Shown here one piece after another: positions 45,193 through 56,958 of a DNA stretch of 64,000 nt; position 1 is the stretch's first letter, and each line of letters starts with the position of its first letter. A model generated the notes under the pieces. That model was given only the letters and a program-made list of their open reading frames with translations. It was not told the origin of the DNA and did no database searches. Source of the stretch: Angiostrongylus vasorum (taxonomy: Eukaryota > Nematoda > Chromadorea > Rhabditida > Metastrongylidae); contig JADANN010000447.1 of assembly GCA_018806985.1 (NCBI GenBank), positions 980,583 to 1,044,582 on the forward strand, written 5' to 3'. The translations under genes and the position numbers were made by a program.

Positions 45193-48100
45193 TCATGGAG
45201 CACAAATATCCGACATTTCTGGCACAAGTGGAGCTGATTTCTTAAGCACCTTATCAATATCAGATCTAACTTCCATGTAAAAACTCTTAATTTGATCAGG
45301 CGTTTTTGTCCCAACAACTTCAGAAACTGCATCAAAGTCTTCTTCGTATCGTAATAGACAACGGAACGCAACCATTCGCTCCTCTTCACTCCACGACTCG
45401 CACCTTTTTATTTTATCGAGTTTCATCGAAAATCCCTCCTCATCTTTCTTGTCGCTGACCGTGAGATACCTATAAGACTCCAATCCATCTGTGAGTCCTT
45501 CGGACCGCTGTGATTTCATGGAGTGTTCAAGACGGATAGCACGAGCACGAACTTCAGCTAACTCACACATCACTGCTTTCATCTCCTCATGACATTTCGT
45601 TTTTGGCATTTCAACAATTTCCATTCCATCAATAACATTCTCGTTATCCGGCACGAATTTTTGATCAACATAACTGGACATTTCAACAAAACTATGCGCT
45701 ATGTCTAGCATGTCACTAGGACACTTTCGCCTCCTCTGACGGATTTCATTTGTTGTGGACAAACAACTACATGGACGATGTTTTCCCAAAAACCTGAAGT
45801 ACGTCCAACACACAAAACATAGTTGCATATCGTCGAGAACGTGCACTTCTCGACATTCTTCGCCACAATTACTGCACACATTTGTCTCATTGTGTTGATC
45901 GTCAGCACAATCGCCATCTTCGGAATCTTCGGCCATTCTAGTGTCTATGAAACTCTTATAGTCGGTGTCTTTCTTAGTATTGTAGTAGAACTGGATAATT
46001 GAAGACATAGATCGATATGGCATCATCTGGCGAATTTTGTCGAATCTTTTTCCAAACATGAGCAATGCTTGCTTAAATAGAGCGCGATCGTCTTCACTCC
46101 ATTCTTCATTGATAGGTCGACGTCTCCTCACCTTCTCTTGAGCAACGTTAAAGTCAAAGTTCGATTTTTGCAGAAGATAAAGTGCCTGTAATAAGGCGAA
46201 ACTAATCTTCGCGCTTATCAACAATCACTTATGGTACGTAATAGTTTACGCTTTGCTAAACCCAATGAAGAAACAACGACAGAAAGAACTTTGTCATGTC
46301 TTAGTTTAACCAGCACCTATAATGATGTAGTTGTCTATTCAAAAGTTTTAAAAGCCAACTGGTTTCAATCATATAACAGATGGGGGGCCCATAGTTTCTA
46401 TCATTAGTTTTTCAAATGAGGACTGTTAATAGTTAGCTACATTAAATTCAATGTTGTCCACCAACATCCTAGCGGTTTAGCATCTCATCGCGACTTGAAG
46501 CTGTTCCTTGCTGCGGCAGCACCTCCCAATCTGAGGAGTCCGACGTTTCCATCCAAAAGCGCAGCTAAGAGTAAACGAGTACAAGATCTATCACCGTTCC
46601 GATACCAAACTAGTCGCATGGTGGCAAATCTCCCTCTGATCCACAAAGGAGGTGACTGTCTGGGGTGGTGACGAGCTGGAGAAGGCATCGCCTATGCTGC
46701 CCTCGGGACTACGGAACAAAACAGTGGCCAAAGCAGTATTTATGGAAATTACACTGGGGCTTGCACAATCAGTGAAAAAAGAGCAATCCAAGCATCCAAG
46801 TATCCAAGTTGTCCGCCAAAATGAGACAGAAAGAAGAACTATGTGACCGACTTCCCATCAGCTAACATCCTCCTATTTAAACGTTGTTTTTTATTGCTTT
46901 AATATCTTATTTTCTGTTCTTTTCTATCAAAGTGTTATAGTATTACTATCAAAATATTATGGTAGAGCATTAAAATTAAGCTAAGAGTATTCTGCCAAAG
47001 TTGGGAATAACTGCAAACAAGTGACTATACAACGAAATAAAAGAAAAAGGATGAGCAACACACGAACAAAAACCTGGTCTTGTGCAAGTCTGTACTTCTC
47101 AGCGGCATATTCACAGTACTGATTAAGACTTATTTCATCAATACCAGCTGGTGGACACCACAACACCTGAAATGCGTTCTACCCAGTGAAAAAGAAACAC
47201 ACCAAGGGAAACATATTTTAACTTATAATTCGCAAAACATAATTTGGATGGCTCATCTTACAACGAACCCGAGCAGGCTGTAGCGCAAAACCCTTCCAAC
47301 TGCAATTTATATTAGGGTTTTCTGTGCAGTCAAAAATGGTGCGTCAAGCCGTTCCCAGTAGGTCCGCACATTCTGCGGACTGCGTGGATGAGAGGATGAT
47401 TTGATATACATCGGCTAGGCTTTCGTAAAGAAATGTAGAAAACTTCTGTATTTGGTTGTCTCTGGCAGGAAATATACTCTTTGCTAAACAATGAAAGTTG
47501 ATTTCAAGGAAATCCCCAACGGAAGTACAGCCTACATCAATACTACGTTCAAAGCAGTCTATTCTTTTAAATAGGAAAATTCCAACCGAATTAAAAACAC
47601 AAATTAGCAGAACAAAGCCCACGTGCTCTCTTTCTCCATTCATCAACTTGTCATCTTGTTCTTTCTGAGGTTCATCCACACGTGCTTGGAAATCATCACC
47701 AACTTGGATTTTTCGGTCGGCACTGCTTAGCATGGCTGAAGAATCACAGTAATGCAAGTGGACACAGTAGTCCTCGTATTCTAAAAAAAGAAAAGAAAAA
47801 AACAGAAAATGTGCCCGCCCCCTGCTCTGGCGTAGCTATACAAAAGTACTTCAATAAGAAGTGTACTGTTTAGTATCATCTAAGACAGTTCTATTTACGA
47901 ATATCACAACTGGCGCTAGATTATCATTATCCCTATAGTGTTATCACGTTCTGTAGCAGTGTGACAACTTTTACCCCGAAAGATTGGGTACTCTGCATTT
48001 TGGAGACGGGTTTGAAGTAACATATTCTCTTATAGATTTTACAACCTTCTATTTAGAATGGACACTCAAATGGAAATTCACCACGCAGGGATTTCATGAA

Positions 48101-49766
48101 CTTCACTAACCTTTGTGATCAACTTCTACATCCTCATCCTTCTCTTCATCTTCGTTATCATCATCTGAGTCATTGCGTTTAGTTCTGGTACGTTTACTAC
48201 GTTTTGTGGTCTTCTAAATATAGGCTTACGAAAGAAACTAAGGAAACGTCAACAAGCACTAAGAATACCGTACCTTTGTGATGACATCCTCGTTCTGTCT
48301 TGACTTTTCTTCAAAATCAGCATTCTGCGCATCGCTTGAATTTTCTTCCTTCAGAACCAAGGTGGAACGGAATGGACTCTGATGACGTTAAAGCTATACA
48401 ATTTCGCAAAGTCGGTAGTATATGTTTGATAATAACCAAAACACACGAACCTAGACTTCATATAAACGAAGACTACTTACAGATGTTTTTAAAAAAACGT
48501 AAAAATTTTCCAATTTTACCCGAGGGAGTTTCCAGGATTAAACACGTGGTCATGTGACACGTGGGCAACGCAGCATGGACCTCAAGCAACTCCGACATAA
48601 AAAATTAATGATTCTTAATCGTTTCTGCTTCTTAATAAATTATATGTTCCTGTATATTCATGATCTACACACGTCCATGAACAGGTGGGTGCCCGGGCTT
48701 GCAGATATGTATTTTCTGTTATTCAGCATTTAACCAAAAGTTTGTTGCTAAGGAGTTCAAGGGCGTGGAAGTCCGACCAGGATATGCTCCAGTAAGTACA
48801 ATTTACCAGGCGCGTGTGGCGCAGTGGTTAGAGGCGCCACTGCGACACACACGTGGAATCTATCCCCGCGCCTATGGTCCACCAAGCCTTCCATCCCTCC
48901 GGGGTCGACAAATTGGTACCACTTGGATAGCGACACTGGGTACTGACACATCGGTAGGCCACCGCGAGTCATTGTAATGGCCAGATTTGCATCCAATCAC
49001 CTCCAACGATACTTAATGAAGTCGAATGCATGGCACATCCCTCAGGGATTGATCAAGGCCGATAGCTTTATCCTTTAATTACAGTTTACGCTCATTTCAA
49101 AACAGTCCGAAGAGCTAACCGTCGATGTACCCAACCTGTGGGAATGAAAAGGAAACCATGAACTGGTTCGTGCCCAAAGTAGTGAAATTAAATGAACTAA
49201 TACCAGATATGCCTCATCTCCTGCTCTACTCATTCAATAGCCAACATATGCCTCATCTCCTGCTCTACTCATTCAATAGCCAACATCTTCAGTACTGAAA
49301 AGAAGACTTTACTGGTGCATCCCCAAGTTACTTAGTAAATAACCGCATTGTAAATTCTTTAGAGGACGTTCCCATTGCATCAACTAATGGACACATTACC
49401 CAGGAATTCCTTGGAACTAGAAAGGAACTTGCATCTCCTACGGTAATTCGCAGTCAAAACGAATATTTCTCTTCACGTTTCATATTTACAGCCGAATCGA
49501 TAAAAGTTTTCAAAGAGTCGAGAGAGTTTAAAGAGTTAAAGAGAGACAGAAAGAGGAAGAAGTTGAAATTGTGAAAACTTTGTAATATTGTAAGCTCACA
49601 GAACACCGATCTGTTGACGTACAGCATCAGAATGTGTATCCGAGTGTGCATCGGACGGGGCGTCGACTTCCATCTCCTCGAGCAAATTTGGTTCGCCGAC
49701 TTCCTTCTCAACAAATGCATGAACTCCACCTTCAGACGTGCATCTTCCCAAACTTCCATGGTCCAT
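45193..49766 (-). CDS. spr-1: CoREST-type corepressor, copy B, with intron-poor 3' half
   Basis: Exons on the minus strand: 49766-49619 (ATG), about 48345-48274, 48213-48111, 47735-47623, 47166-47074 and one long exon 46185-45193 (TGA). The start of exon 2 is uncertain. The N-terminus is acidic (EPNLLEEMEVDAPSD). ELM2 spans exons 4-6 ([37 protein letters not shown]). The long exon carries SANT1 ([19 protein letters not shown]), a Cys-rich insert (CSNCGEEC, CFVC, PCSC), the linker helix (AVMCELAEVRARAIRLE) and SANT2 (SWSEEERMVAFRC, FDAVSEVVGTKT). Exons 47166-47074 and 38713-38621 of copy A are both 93 bp in the same phase. The long exon corresponds to seven exons (5-11) of copy A without any intron; the 60-bp intron at 48214-48273 is absent from copy A. 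No stops or frameshifts, so it is probably functional. The role is as for copy A: a scaffold for an LSD1/HDAC corepressor complex. Confidence 0.92.
46478..46812 (+). repeat. S4 element, sense, in an intron of CoREST copy B
   Basis: Starts at CTAGCGGTTTAGCATCTCATC and ends in a clear tandem tail (ATCCAAGCATCCAAGTATCC, then AAGT). Confidence 0.75.
48809..49076 (+). repeat. S1 SINE, reference-quality sense copy
   Basis: GGCGCGTGTGGCGCAGTGGT head with a matching CCCCGCGCC, body CATCCCTCCGGGGTCGACAA, end GATAGCTTTATCC. It lies in the first intron of CoREST copy B. Confidence 0.85.
49209..49286 (+). repeat. Perfect 39-bp tandem duplication
   Basis: The unit starting ATGCCTCATCTCCTGCTC and ending AGCCAACAT occurs twice without a mismatch (49209-49247 and 49248-49286), in the first intron of CoREST copy B. 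Confidence 0.95.
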
Positions 49767-50079
49767 TGTAATCGATCTCGAGCAAAACCTTTAGAAGCGA
49801 GACTTTTAGAGTACTAACTGAAGCGTCTCTCACTTACAGCAGAAACGAACCGAAAGATAGCGAAATGGTAAGCGGTAAAGTAAAAAACAATAAATCAACA
49901 ACAAAATGTATAAAATGTCTGTTTATTGAACCTCACATTATGCTTCGATTTCAAATTTTGGTTCAGACATGGAAACTTCGATTTATCAATACTACAGTTC
50001 CATACTTATAGATGATACAACCAAGGAAGTCAGGATGATGGGAACAGTTCGAGACAAGTAGTAAGTAGGACTTGCGTAT
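49767..50079. promoter_or_regulatory. 5' flank of CoREST copy B
   Basis: Upstream of the copy B start, extending to the first S4 element. It is AT-rich and no specific motif was identified; promoter by position only. A trans-spliced leader acceptor could lie close to the ATG. Confidence 0.25.
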
Positions 50080-51005
50080 TTACTTGAATACAGGGTTTGC
50101 CGGTGCTCACTGGTTCTGCGGACTCCAGCATAATTCCCATTTTTGGGGGAATTTGCTGGTTCAGTTATTGTGGTTCCCTGGTGATCCGAGGTCTGCCTAG
50201 CCAAAGCCTGCCCCAGGTCAACCACCACAAGCAGCCGTCGCCCTTGTGGATCAGAAGAAAATTTGCCACCATGCGACTAATTAGATACACGCACGGTGGT
50301 CAATCCTGGCATTGGTTTACTCTTAACTGGGCTTCTTGATGGGAACGGCGGACACCCTCTCAGCTTAGGAGACCCCGCCGAGCAGACGAATCCCCCTCGC
50401 TGTGAATCGCAGCCCGACGCCCAGGAACACCTCCCAGCCCCGAAGAGGCGGTAAACCGTTGGAAGGACGGCCTATTTTTTTATACTAGAAAGTTCTAAAC
50501 TATCCATTCCGATGTAAGACAGTATAAAGTGAATTGAACAGTGACGAAGTAGTCCTAACAAGAAAGGCAAGAGCAATTGCATCCGTAGTTTTCTATTCTC
50601 GGGCTACTACTAGCGATGGCCTCGCAACGGTTTACCGCCTCATCATGGCTGGGAGGTGTCCCTGGGTGCCGGACTGCGATGTACAGCTGGGGATTCATCT
50701 CCTGGCAGGGTCTCCCAAGCTGAGGGAGTCCGGCGTTTCCATCAGGTAGACTAGCTAAGAGTAAACCAATACCAGGATCCACCACCGTCCTGGTACCAAA
50801 GTCGCATGGTGGCAAATCTTCCTCTGATCCACAAGGGTTGCAATTGCCTGTGGTGGTGAAGACCTCTGGGGCAGACTTTGCTCAGGCTGACCTCGGGATT
50901 CCAGGGAACCACAACGGCTTAAGCAACAGATCTCCGAAAAGTGGAAATTATGCCAGGGGCCCGCACAATCAGTGAGCATGGGCCATTCAAGTACCAAGTA
51001 TTAAG
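50080..51005. mobile_element. S4 inverted composite element, copy 1
   Basis: An antisense S4 (50080-50466) and a sense S4 (50628-51005) face each other head to head around a 161-bp centre (50467-50627). The outer ends are the tandem-tail sequences (TACTTGAATAC left, TTCAAGTACCAAGTA right). The same centre occurs reversed at 52313-52469, again between two inverted S4 units. Confidence 0.7.
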
Positions 51006-51879
51006 CACTAGCGATAGAGATACTACACTACATCTTGCTAAAACTAGTACACACAGACATATTGGATGCAATGCACACTCAAATTCACAATCAACGTTTA
51101 AACAACTGTTTGATTTTCCGAACTAGCCAAGACAATTACGAGAGGTATCCTATGCCCTATGTCATAGCTTCTCTAAATAATCCTGGAAAAATTGGTTAAA
51201 CTGGCCAACCCTATCAACTCCCAAAAGTGAGGCATGGTAACGTGCCCTGTCCGCAATTGCGGATGCCACAGAATACGTGGGAAACTGAAAATTTCAGTCG
51301 CCCTGGGGCTTCCGTTAAAAAAGCGGAGCTAGATTTTTTTTTCGTGAACTTTTTTTGTTGTTAGTAGGATTTAAGTCAACTGTAAAACCTTCTTAAGTTA
51401 TAGTAAGCAACTTAGTGGGATGCCAAGTTAAGTGTATTGACAGGGTATCCTAGGTGATTTTGCTGTCTGGTACAACCTTTCTATTAGGACATAAAACAAG
51501 ATTTCGAGACAGAACTTGTGAAAATCCCTTAGATGTTGACAGCCTTAGTCATTCTTTCTGTTGCATCGTTACTTTCTGTTGGTTTTGCTTCCTGATTTTC
51601 GTCTTTAAATGAGCTTCTGTTTTGCCAGAGATTGAGAGGCTATACGTTACGATTTTTATTTCAGTCGGACTTTTACTATGGAAGGGGGATCATGCTTCTC
51701 AAAAACCCGGATTGCTCACTAATTCTCGGTCGAATATCCCTCGTGCGATCACAAATAGAGGTGCCTCTATCACTTTCAAATATCTCATCGTTGCTTCTGT
51801 TCATTTCATACTGATTGATTTCGCATACGGGGTTGATCACAGCAGTTCTCTTAATCGATTTGTTATCTCAAATCCGTTG

Positions 51880-52070
51880 TCCACGAACGAGGTCAAATTT
51901 GCCCTTGCCTTTGGCTATCACTCCAGGACTTCGCGTTTTCATGAATGTCGTTGAATGCGTTTCGAGTTCGTTTTCCCTGGAATCCTGGGATAGCTCTATG
52001 GGTTTCCACCACATACAATCACCGGACTTTGTGAACCGGAGGGAGCTTTTTCCAAACAAGTCGTATCACT
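51880..52070 (-). repeat. S2 SINE, diverged
   Basis: GAATGTCGTTGAATGC and GGAATCCTGGGATAGCTC correspond to the S2 body in antisense; it runs into an S4. Confidence 0.4.
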
Positions 52071-52077
52071 TTTCAGG

Positions 52078-52700
52078 TCGTCTCCACGACAGGTAGTCGC
52101 AGCCATTGTGGATCAGAGGGCGATTTGCCACCATGCGACTTTGATACCAGGACGGTGGTGGATCCTGGTATTGGTTTACTCTTAGCTAGGCTTCGTGATG
52201 GAAACGCCAGACTCCTTCTCAGCCTGGGAGACCCTGCCAGGGGATGGATTCCCCGCTGTACATCGCAGTCCGGCAGCCAGGATCACCTCCCAGCGGCAAA
52301 CCGTTGGTAGGCTATCGCTAGTAGTAGCTCGGGAATAGAAAACTGCGGTTGCAACTGCTCTTGCCTTTCTTATTATGAATACTTCGTTACTGTTCAGTTC
52401 ACTTTGTACTCTGTTTTTCATCGGAATGGATAGTTTAGAACTTTCTAGTATAAAAAATAGGCAGTCCTTCCAACGGTTTACCGCCTCGTCGGGGGCTGGG
52501 TGGTGTTCCTGGGCGTCAGGCTGCGATTTACAGCGAGTGGATTCATCTGCTCGGCGGACTCTCCCTAACTGAGAGGGTGTCTGTCGTTTCCATCAAAAAG
52601 CCCAGTTAAGGGTAAACCAGTGCCAAGAATGAACACCGCGCGTATGTCTAATTAGTCGCATGTGGCAGATTTCCTTTTGATCCACAAGGATTCCTTTTTC
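52078..52700. mobile_element. S4 inverted composite element, copy 2 (reversed centre)
   Basis: An antisense S4 lacking its tail (52078-52312), a centre (52313-52469) that is the reverse complement of copy 1's centre (shared TACTAGAAAGTTCTAAACTA when inverted), then a truncated sense S4 (52470-52690). Confidence 0.7.
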
Positions 52701-52767
52701 AGAAGCATTTACTATTGAAGGATCAGAATTTAGCAGTGGTACAGGTTCGTAAAATCAGTTACTAACT

Positions 52768-53155
52768 TGATACTTGAACCTCCCGACCTCACTAGTTGTG
52801 CGGTCCTCATCACAATTTCCGTTTTTGGAAGACTTGCTAATTAAGCCATTGTGGTTTCCTGGAACCCCGAGGACAGCCTGGCCAAAGTCTGCCCCTAAGT
52901 CGTCACCACGACAAACAGTCGCAGCCATTGTGGATCAGAGGGCGATTTGCCACCATGCGACTTTGATACCAGGACGGTGGTGGATCTTGCTATTGGTTTA
53001 CTCTTACCTAGGCCTCCTGATGGAAACGCCGGACTCCTTCTCAGCTTGAGAGACACTGCCGGGGGAAGAATCCCCCTCGCTGTACATCGCAGTCCGACAC
53101 CCAGGAACACCTCCCAGCCACGATGAGGCGGGAGGCGGTAAACCGTTGGGAGGGG
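52768..53155 (-). repeat. S4 element, antisense
   Basis: Full-length single copy from CTCACTAGTTGTGCGG to GGCGGTAAACCGTTGGGAGG, just upstream of the first kinesin exon found. Confidence 0.75.
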
Positions 53156-53997
53156 TTCGTAAAATTAGTAGCAAAGAAAGTAAAAGTAGCACTAGTCCTA
53201 ATCGTTCCCGACATTCTGTTTCATTCCAGCAATTTGATGTGTTCTCGCTTTCTTTTTAGAGTTCACTAGAGACCTTCAAACAGACCACCGCGCTTAAAGG
53301 TGGGCAAATGATCGGGATTCAGGCCGCACTGGATGCAGAAAAGGGCAAATGTGCGGTTATACAAGCGTCGCTTGATGCTGTGGGTATCCCTGACAGTTCT
53401 GCAAAATGATTTTATTAGTTTAGTGGTGATATGAAACCTTATTTAACTTGTAGTTTCGTGACGAAGTTCTCGTGTAATGGCCGTCAAGTTTCTGGTAAAA
53501 TTTATTCACCACAGTTTTTGATTTGTTATGAAAAAATTTCAGCAGAAAACTGAGAAAGTTCGCCTTGAGAACGAACTCAGCGAACGACTGGAAAACATCG
53601 GTCATTTGGTATCAGAGCTTACAGCTAAGCGTGATGAACTTCGTGAGAAGGACGAAGAAATCAGAATATTGCATAATACTGTCATGGATTTAAAGGTTTT
53701 TACTTCAATTATTAGCTACCTCCTACACATAACAGAATTACCTTTAGGGTCAAATCCGGGTGGCCGTTCGTGTTCGACCACCTCTTGGTAAGGAGCTGGA
53801 GATGCCTATTAACCATCTCTCTTAGCCGTGTGTATCTTCTATAAAGCTTGATCAGGTACAACCTTTCTTTTTTACTCGTATGAAACTTCGTACATCGTTA
53901 TTTTCTATTACTTGTTGTCGTTATATCGCGATTATTACTAATTATTGCTGTAATTATTTGGCACTTGTTATTATTTTCAGTAATCGTCGTTTTCTGT

Positions 53998-54114
53998 CTC
54001 AGCATTCGCGAGATTGTTAAACAGCATACGTTTGCTTCCATACAGTAACACACATTCAACACAATCGTAGCTGATGTTTCGGCAGAATCGCCTTCTTCAT
54101 AGCCTGGAAGGCTG
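53998..54114 (-). repeat. Left inverted terminal repeat of the Penelope-like element
   Basis: About 117 bp, the inverse of 55937-56054. On the minus strand it contains AGCCTTCCAGGCT (a small hairpin), a TGAAGA box, GGC-loop-GCC and GAAAC: the parts of a minimal hammerhead with a changed CTGANGA box. Confidence 0.7.
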
Positions 54115-55936
54115 AATTAATACGCAGTTTACTAGGCCAAATGCTTCAATAACACGTACAGCGGCAGCTTCTAGAAAAACCCACCGTTTTTTTACGTGAC
54201 TTCCACTAGGGACGAACAGATTATTATAGTCGCATATGGTTGATCTCTGCGCCACCTCACATCAAAAAATTGATTTGAAGATAAAGGGCCAGGTCGCGTG
54301 TGGCCTCTCTGCATTCCTCTCTACAATTCATTGTAGGGTTCTTGGCATTTATCTAAAAGCCTCAAGAATTTTGCGCGTCGGTGTTTGAGTCTCCTGTGCG
54401 TGGATATAGACTTTTACAACAAAACCGTCCCAGCTATGCTTTGGTATCCTATGCGTGCCCCAGTGGGATCTTTTTCTCCTGCTTCTCGTTTGCCATTTAG
54501 GTGTTCTTCTATACGTATCCATAAAGATCTGCCCGTTTCGCCAATATATTCGTCTCCGCAAGTACCACAAGAGATCAGGTATATCGTATCTGAACTCATG
54601 CAGTCACCGTCCCTTTTCACATAGACGGTCGTATAGGCGGTTACGAACTGACTGACGACGTAGAGTAGCCGGTGGTATTTCAACTATCGCAACCGATTCC
54701 TCTAGACCTGCCCTTCTTAAGCATCGTTTTATAGCTATAATTACTTCATCGCTAATAAAGGGCAACATAAACGGGATTTTCTTTTTGGCCAAGTGCTTGG
54801 TTTTGGGCCGTCGCTCTCCTTTTAAAAGATGGCAAACGAAAAGCAAGACAAAGTACCCCTATAGGGGACGCATCGGATACAAAAAGCGTAGCGGAGACGA
54901 TTTTGATATAAAAAGTTGCTGTCCTCGCACAGGATGCCAAAACACCAGCGCGCAAGCTTCTTGAGGCCTTTTGCATAAGAGCAAAAAACCCTACAATGAA
55001 CGGCAGTTAGGAATGCCTCGAGATCACCCGTGATGTGATCTCGCTGCGTACCTTCGTATCAATCGTTGATGTGGGGAGGTATAGTCGTCAACCGTATGCA
55101 ACACTGATCAGCGGCCTTTCCTCAGTGGAAGGCACGTAAAAAACGGTGGGTTTTTCGAGAAGCTGTTGACCATGTGACTGCCGTTTAGATTCTGTATAGG
55201 AACTATTCATCAAGTAGTTCCTATTTTCTATATTAGTGTCTGTTTCTTGTTCACCGGTAACTATCTTAAATCTATCTTCGCGTCTTCGCTAAATTGCCTG
55301 TTAGCCGCTATCTCATGCAGTTGTCTCGCAGGTGGCTGGAAACGGATTCTGTAACTTCTTTCAATAAACTCCAGCTCCAGCATCTACCGTCCCAAAGAGG
55401 TTTCCGAACGAGCAGCTGCGCCTTTTCACACACATGTAGCTCTATCAGATTGTGCTAGTAGAAGAAAACCTTTAGAACCGCACTCTAGGCGCTGTCTTTA
55501 GTTCCCTCTGGCAAAGCTCCACCCACTACAGAAGTAATACAGATAGCCCATGGCCACTCGTCTTCAAATGTGCGCAACGTTCGTCCGGTCTTCATCCAGT
55601 CCCTCAGTTCCTCAATGCTCCAACTTTAGCGTCAGCCTAGCTTCCTTCATTTGTATCAGTTGTTCTCATTTCAATCTCGTTCGGATATACCCACCTAACC
55701 ACATATCGCCATATATCAGATATTATTGTTGTACCGTTGTTATTGCTATAAACTGTTATAACCCAAACTCGAGGTTGTTCACGACAGTTACGGAAAAAAG
55801 TCCAGCGTGGCAGCTACAAGGACTAATATTAACAACGACTTGGTATTCATATAAACTTGGGAGCTCAATGCCGCAACATTCTCATCTTTCTGTATGTGTT
55901 ATTGAGGCGTTTGACATGGTAAATTGCATATCGCTA

Positions 55937-56054
55937 TAGCCTTCCAGGCTCTAAAGAAGGCGATTCTGCCGAAGCGTTAGCTACGATTGTGTCGAATGTG
56001 TGTTATTGTATGGAAGTAAACGTATACTGTTTAACAACCTGGCGATTGCTGAGA
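55937..56054 (+). repeat. Right inverted terminal repeat of the Penelope-like element
   Basis: Reverse complement of the left repeat. Plus-strand order: AGCCTTCCAGGCT hairpin, CTAAAGA (CTGAAGA with one change), GGCGATTCTGCC, GAAGCG (GAAACG with one change), then TTAGC. Confidence 0.7.
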
Positions 56055-56449
56055 AAGATGACGAATTTTCAATACTGTTACTACTGCATTGTGGTTTCCC
56101 GAACGCGGGAGAAACCCAACGCTTCTGACATTTCGTAACGGGAATTATCCTCCCGAATGGCAAAGGTTCCGTCATCTAATTGGCGTATGTCAGTCTTCCT
56201 GTTTTCCGTCTAGTGTAGAGCGCCCACATGGAATTTCATACGATCCGAGGCCTTAACAAGAGCGTAAGGGTAAGCATCCGAAGAGGGTGTTCTGGTGTTA
56301 TAGGTACACAGCAGAAAGCAATCTCCATGGCTTGTTGTGGGCGCTCGTTCTGTACGTTTCCATTGACGGTCTATGCAATACGAAATTTGATCGCCTTTCA
56401 CTGGTCGTCTCACCGCCCAGTATCGTAGGCGGCAACGTCCAGTGTGCGG

Positions 56450-56735
56450 GCTACAGAGGCGTCGTTTCGTCGAAACCTCGAGGTCAGCCTAGCCAAAGTC
56501 GTTTCCAGCTCGTCATCACCACAGGCAGTCGCCGCCTTTGTGGGTCAGGAGATTTAACAACGTGCGACTTGTTTGATACCTTGACGATGGTTGATCCTGG
56601 TATTGGTTTACTCATAACTGGGCTTCCTGTTAGAAACGCCGGACTGCTTCTGAGTCTTGGGGATGAATCTCCCCGCTGTACATCGCAGCCCGACACCCAG
56701 GAACAACTCCCAACCACGATGAGGTGGCAGATTAT
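56450..56735 (-). repeat. S4 element, antisense, truncated
   Basis: CCTCGAGGTCAGCCTAGCC at left to CCAACCACGATGAGGTGG at right; the tail is absent. Confidence 0.65.
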
Positions 56736-56749
56736 TAGGAGATTATTTA

Positions 56750-56956
56750 TGATTACAATGTTATAATGCAATTTCTATTACAACGTTGCTGATGATACCG
56801 TTAGATAAAAAGCTACCTGAGAGAAAGTCGAATAAAAGGACCCGTATGGTGTGAAGATGAACACATTAGCCCCGAAAAAGGGTAATAGTGTGTTTGCTTC
56901 CAACCGCGGACACCTGCGGTCTGCAGTTTTGCAGATATGTCAACGTCATAGTGGTC

Positions 56957-56958
<2 letters not shown>
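56750..56958 (+). repeat. S3 element next to an (ATT)n tract
   Basis: GTGTGAAGATGAACACATTAG, CGGACACCTGCGGTCTGCAG and GATATGTCAACGTCATAGTGG blocks; the end runs directly into the ATT repeat. Confidence 0.6.

Larger units (their letters stand above)
53998..56420 (-). mobile_element. Penelope-like retroelement fragment with GIY-YIG domain
   Basis: On the minus strand the coding remnant (about 54930-54345) reads PFMLPFISDEVIIAIKRCL, RAGLEESVAIVEIPPATLRR, RNRLYDRLCEKG, a frameshift, then IYLISCGTCGDEYIGETGR and RIEEHLNGKRE. This is the end of the reverse transcriptase followed by the GIY-YIG endonuclease typical of Penelope-like elements. Inverted terminal repeats (53998-54114 and 55937-56054) enclose it, and a second inverted pair (54161-54215 and 55108-55166) lies inside. 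A 5' flank block (56060-56420) is repeated at 59.6-59.9 kb. It is inactive and sits in the intron where the missing kinesin exon should be. Confidence 0.75.

Noticed and set aside
48809..48880. Possible tRNA gene (A box, B box and acceptor-like ends)
   Set aside because: The B box is altered, no proper anticodon or T arm folds, and the same sequence recurs with a 200-bp body at many sites, so it is a SINE head.
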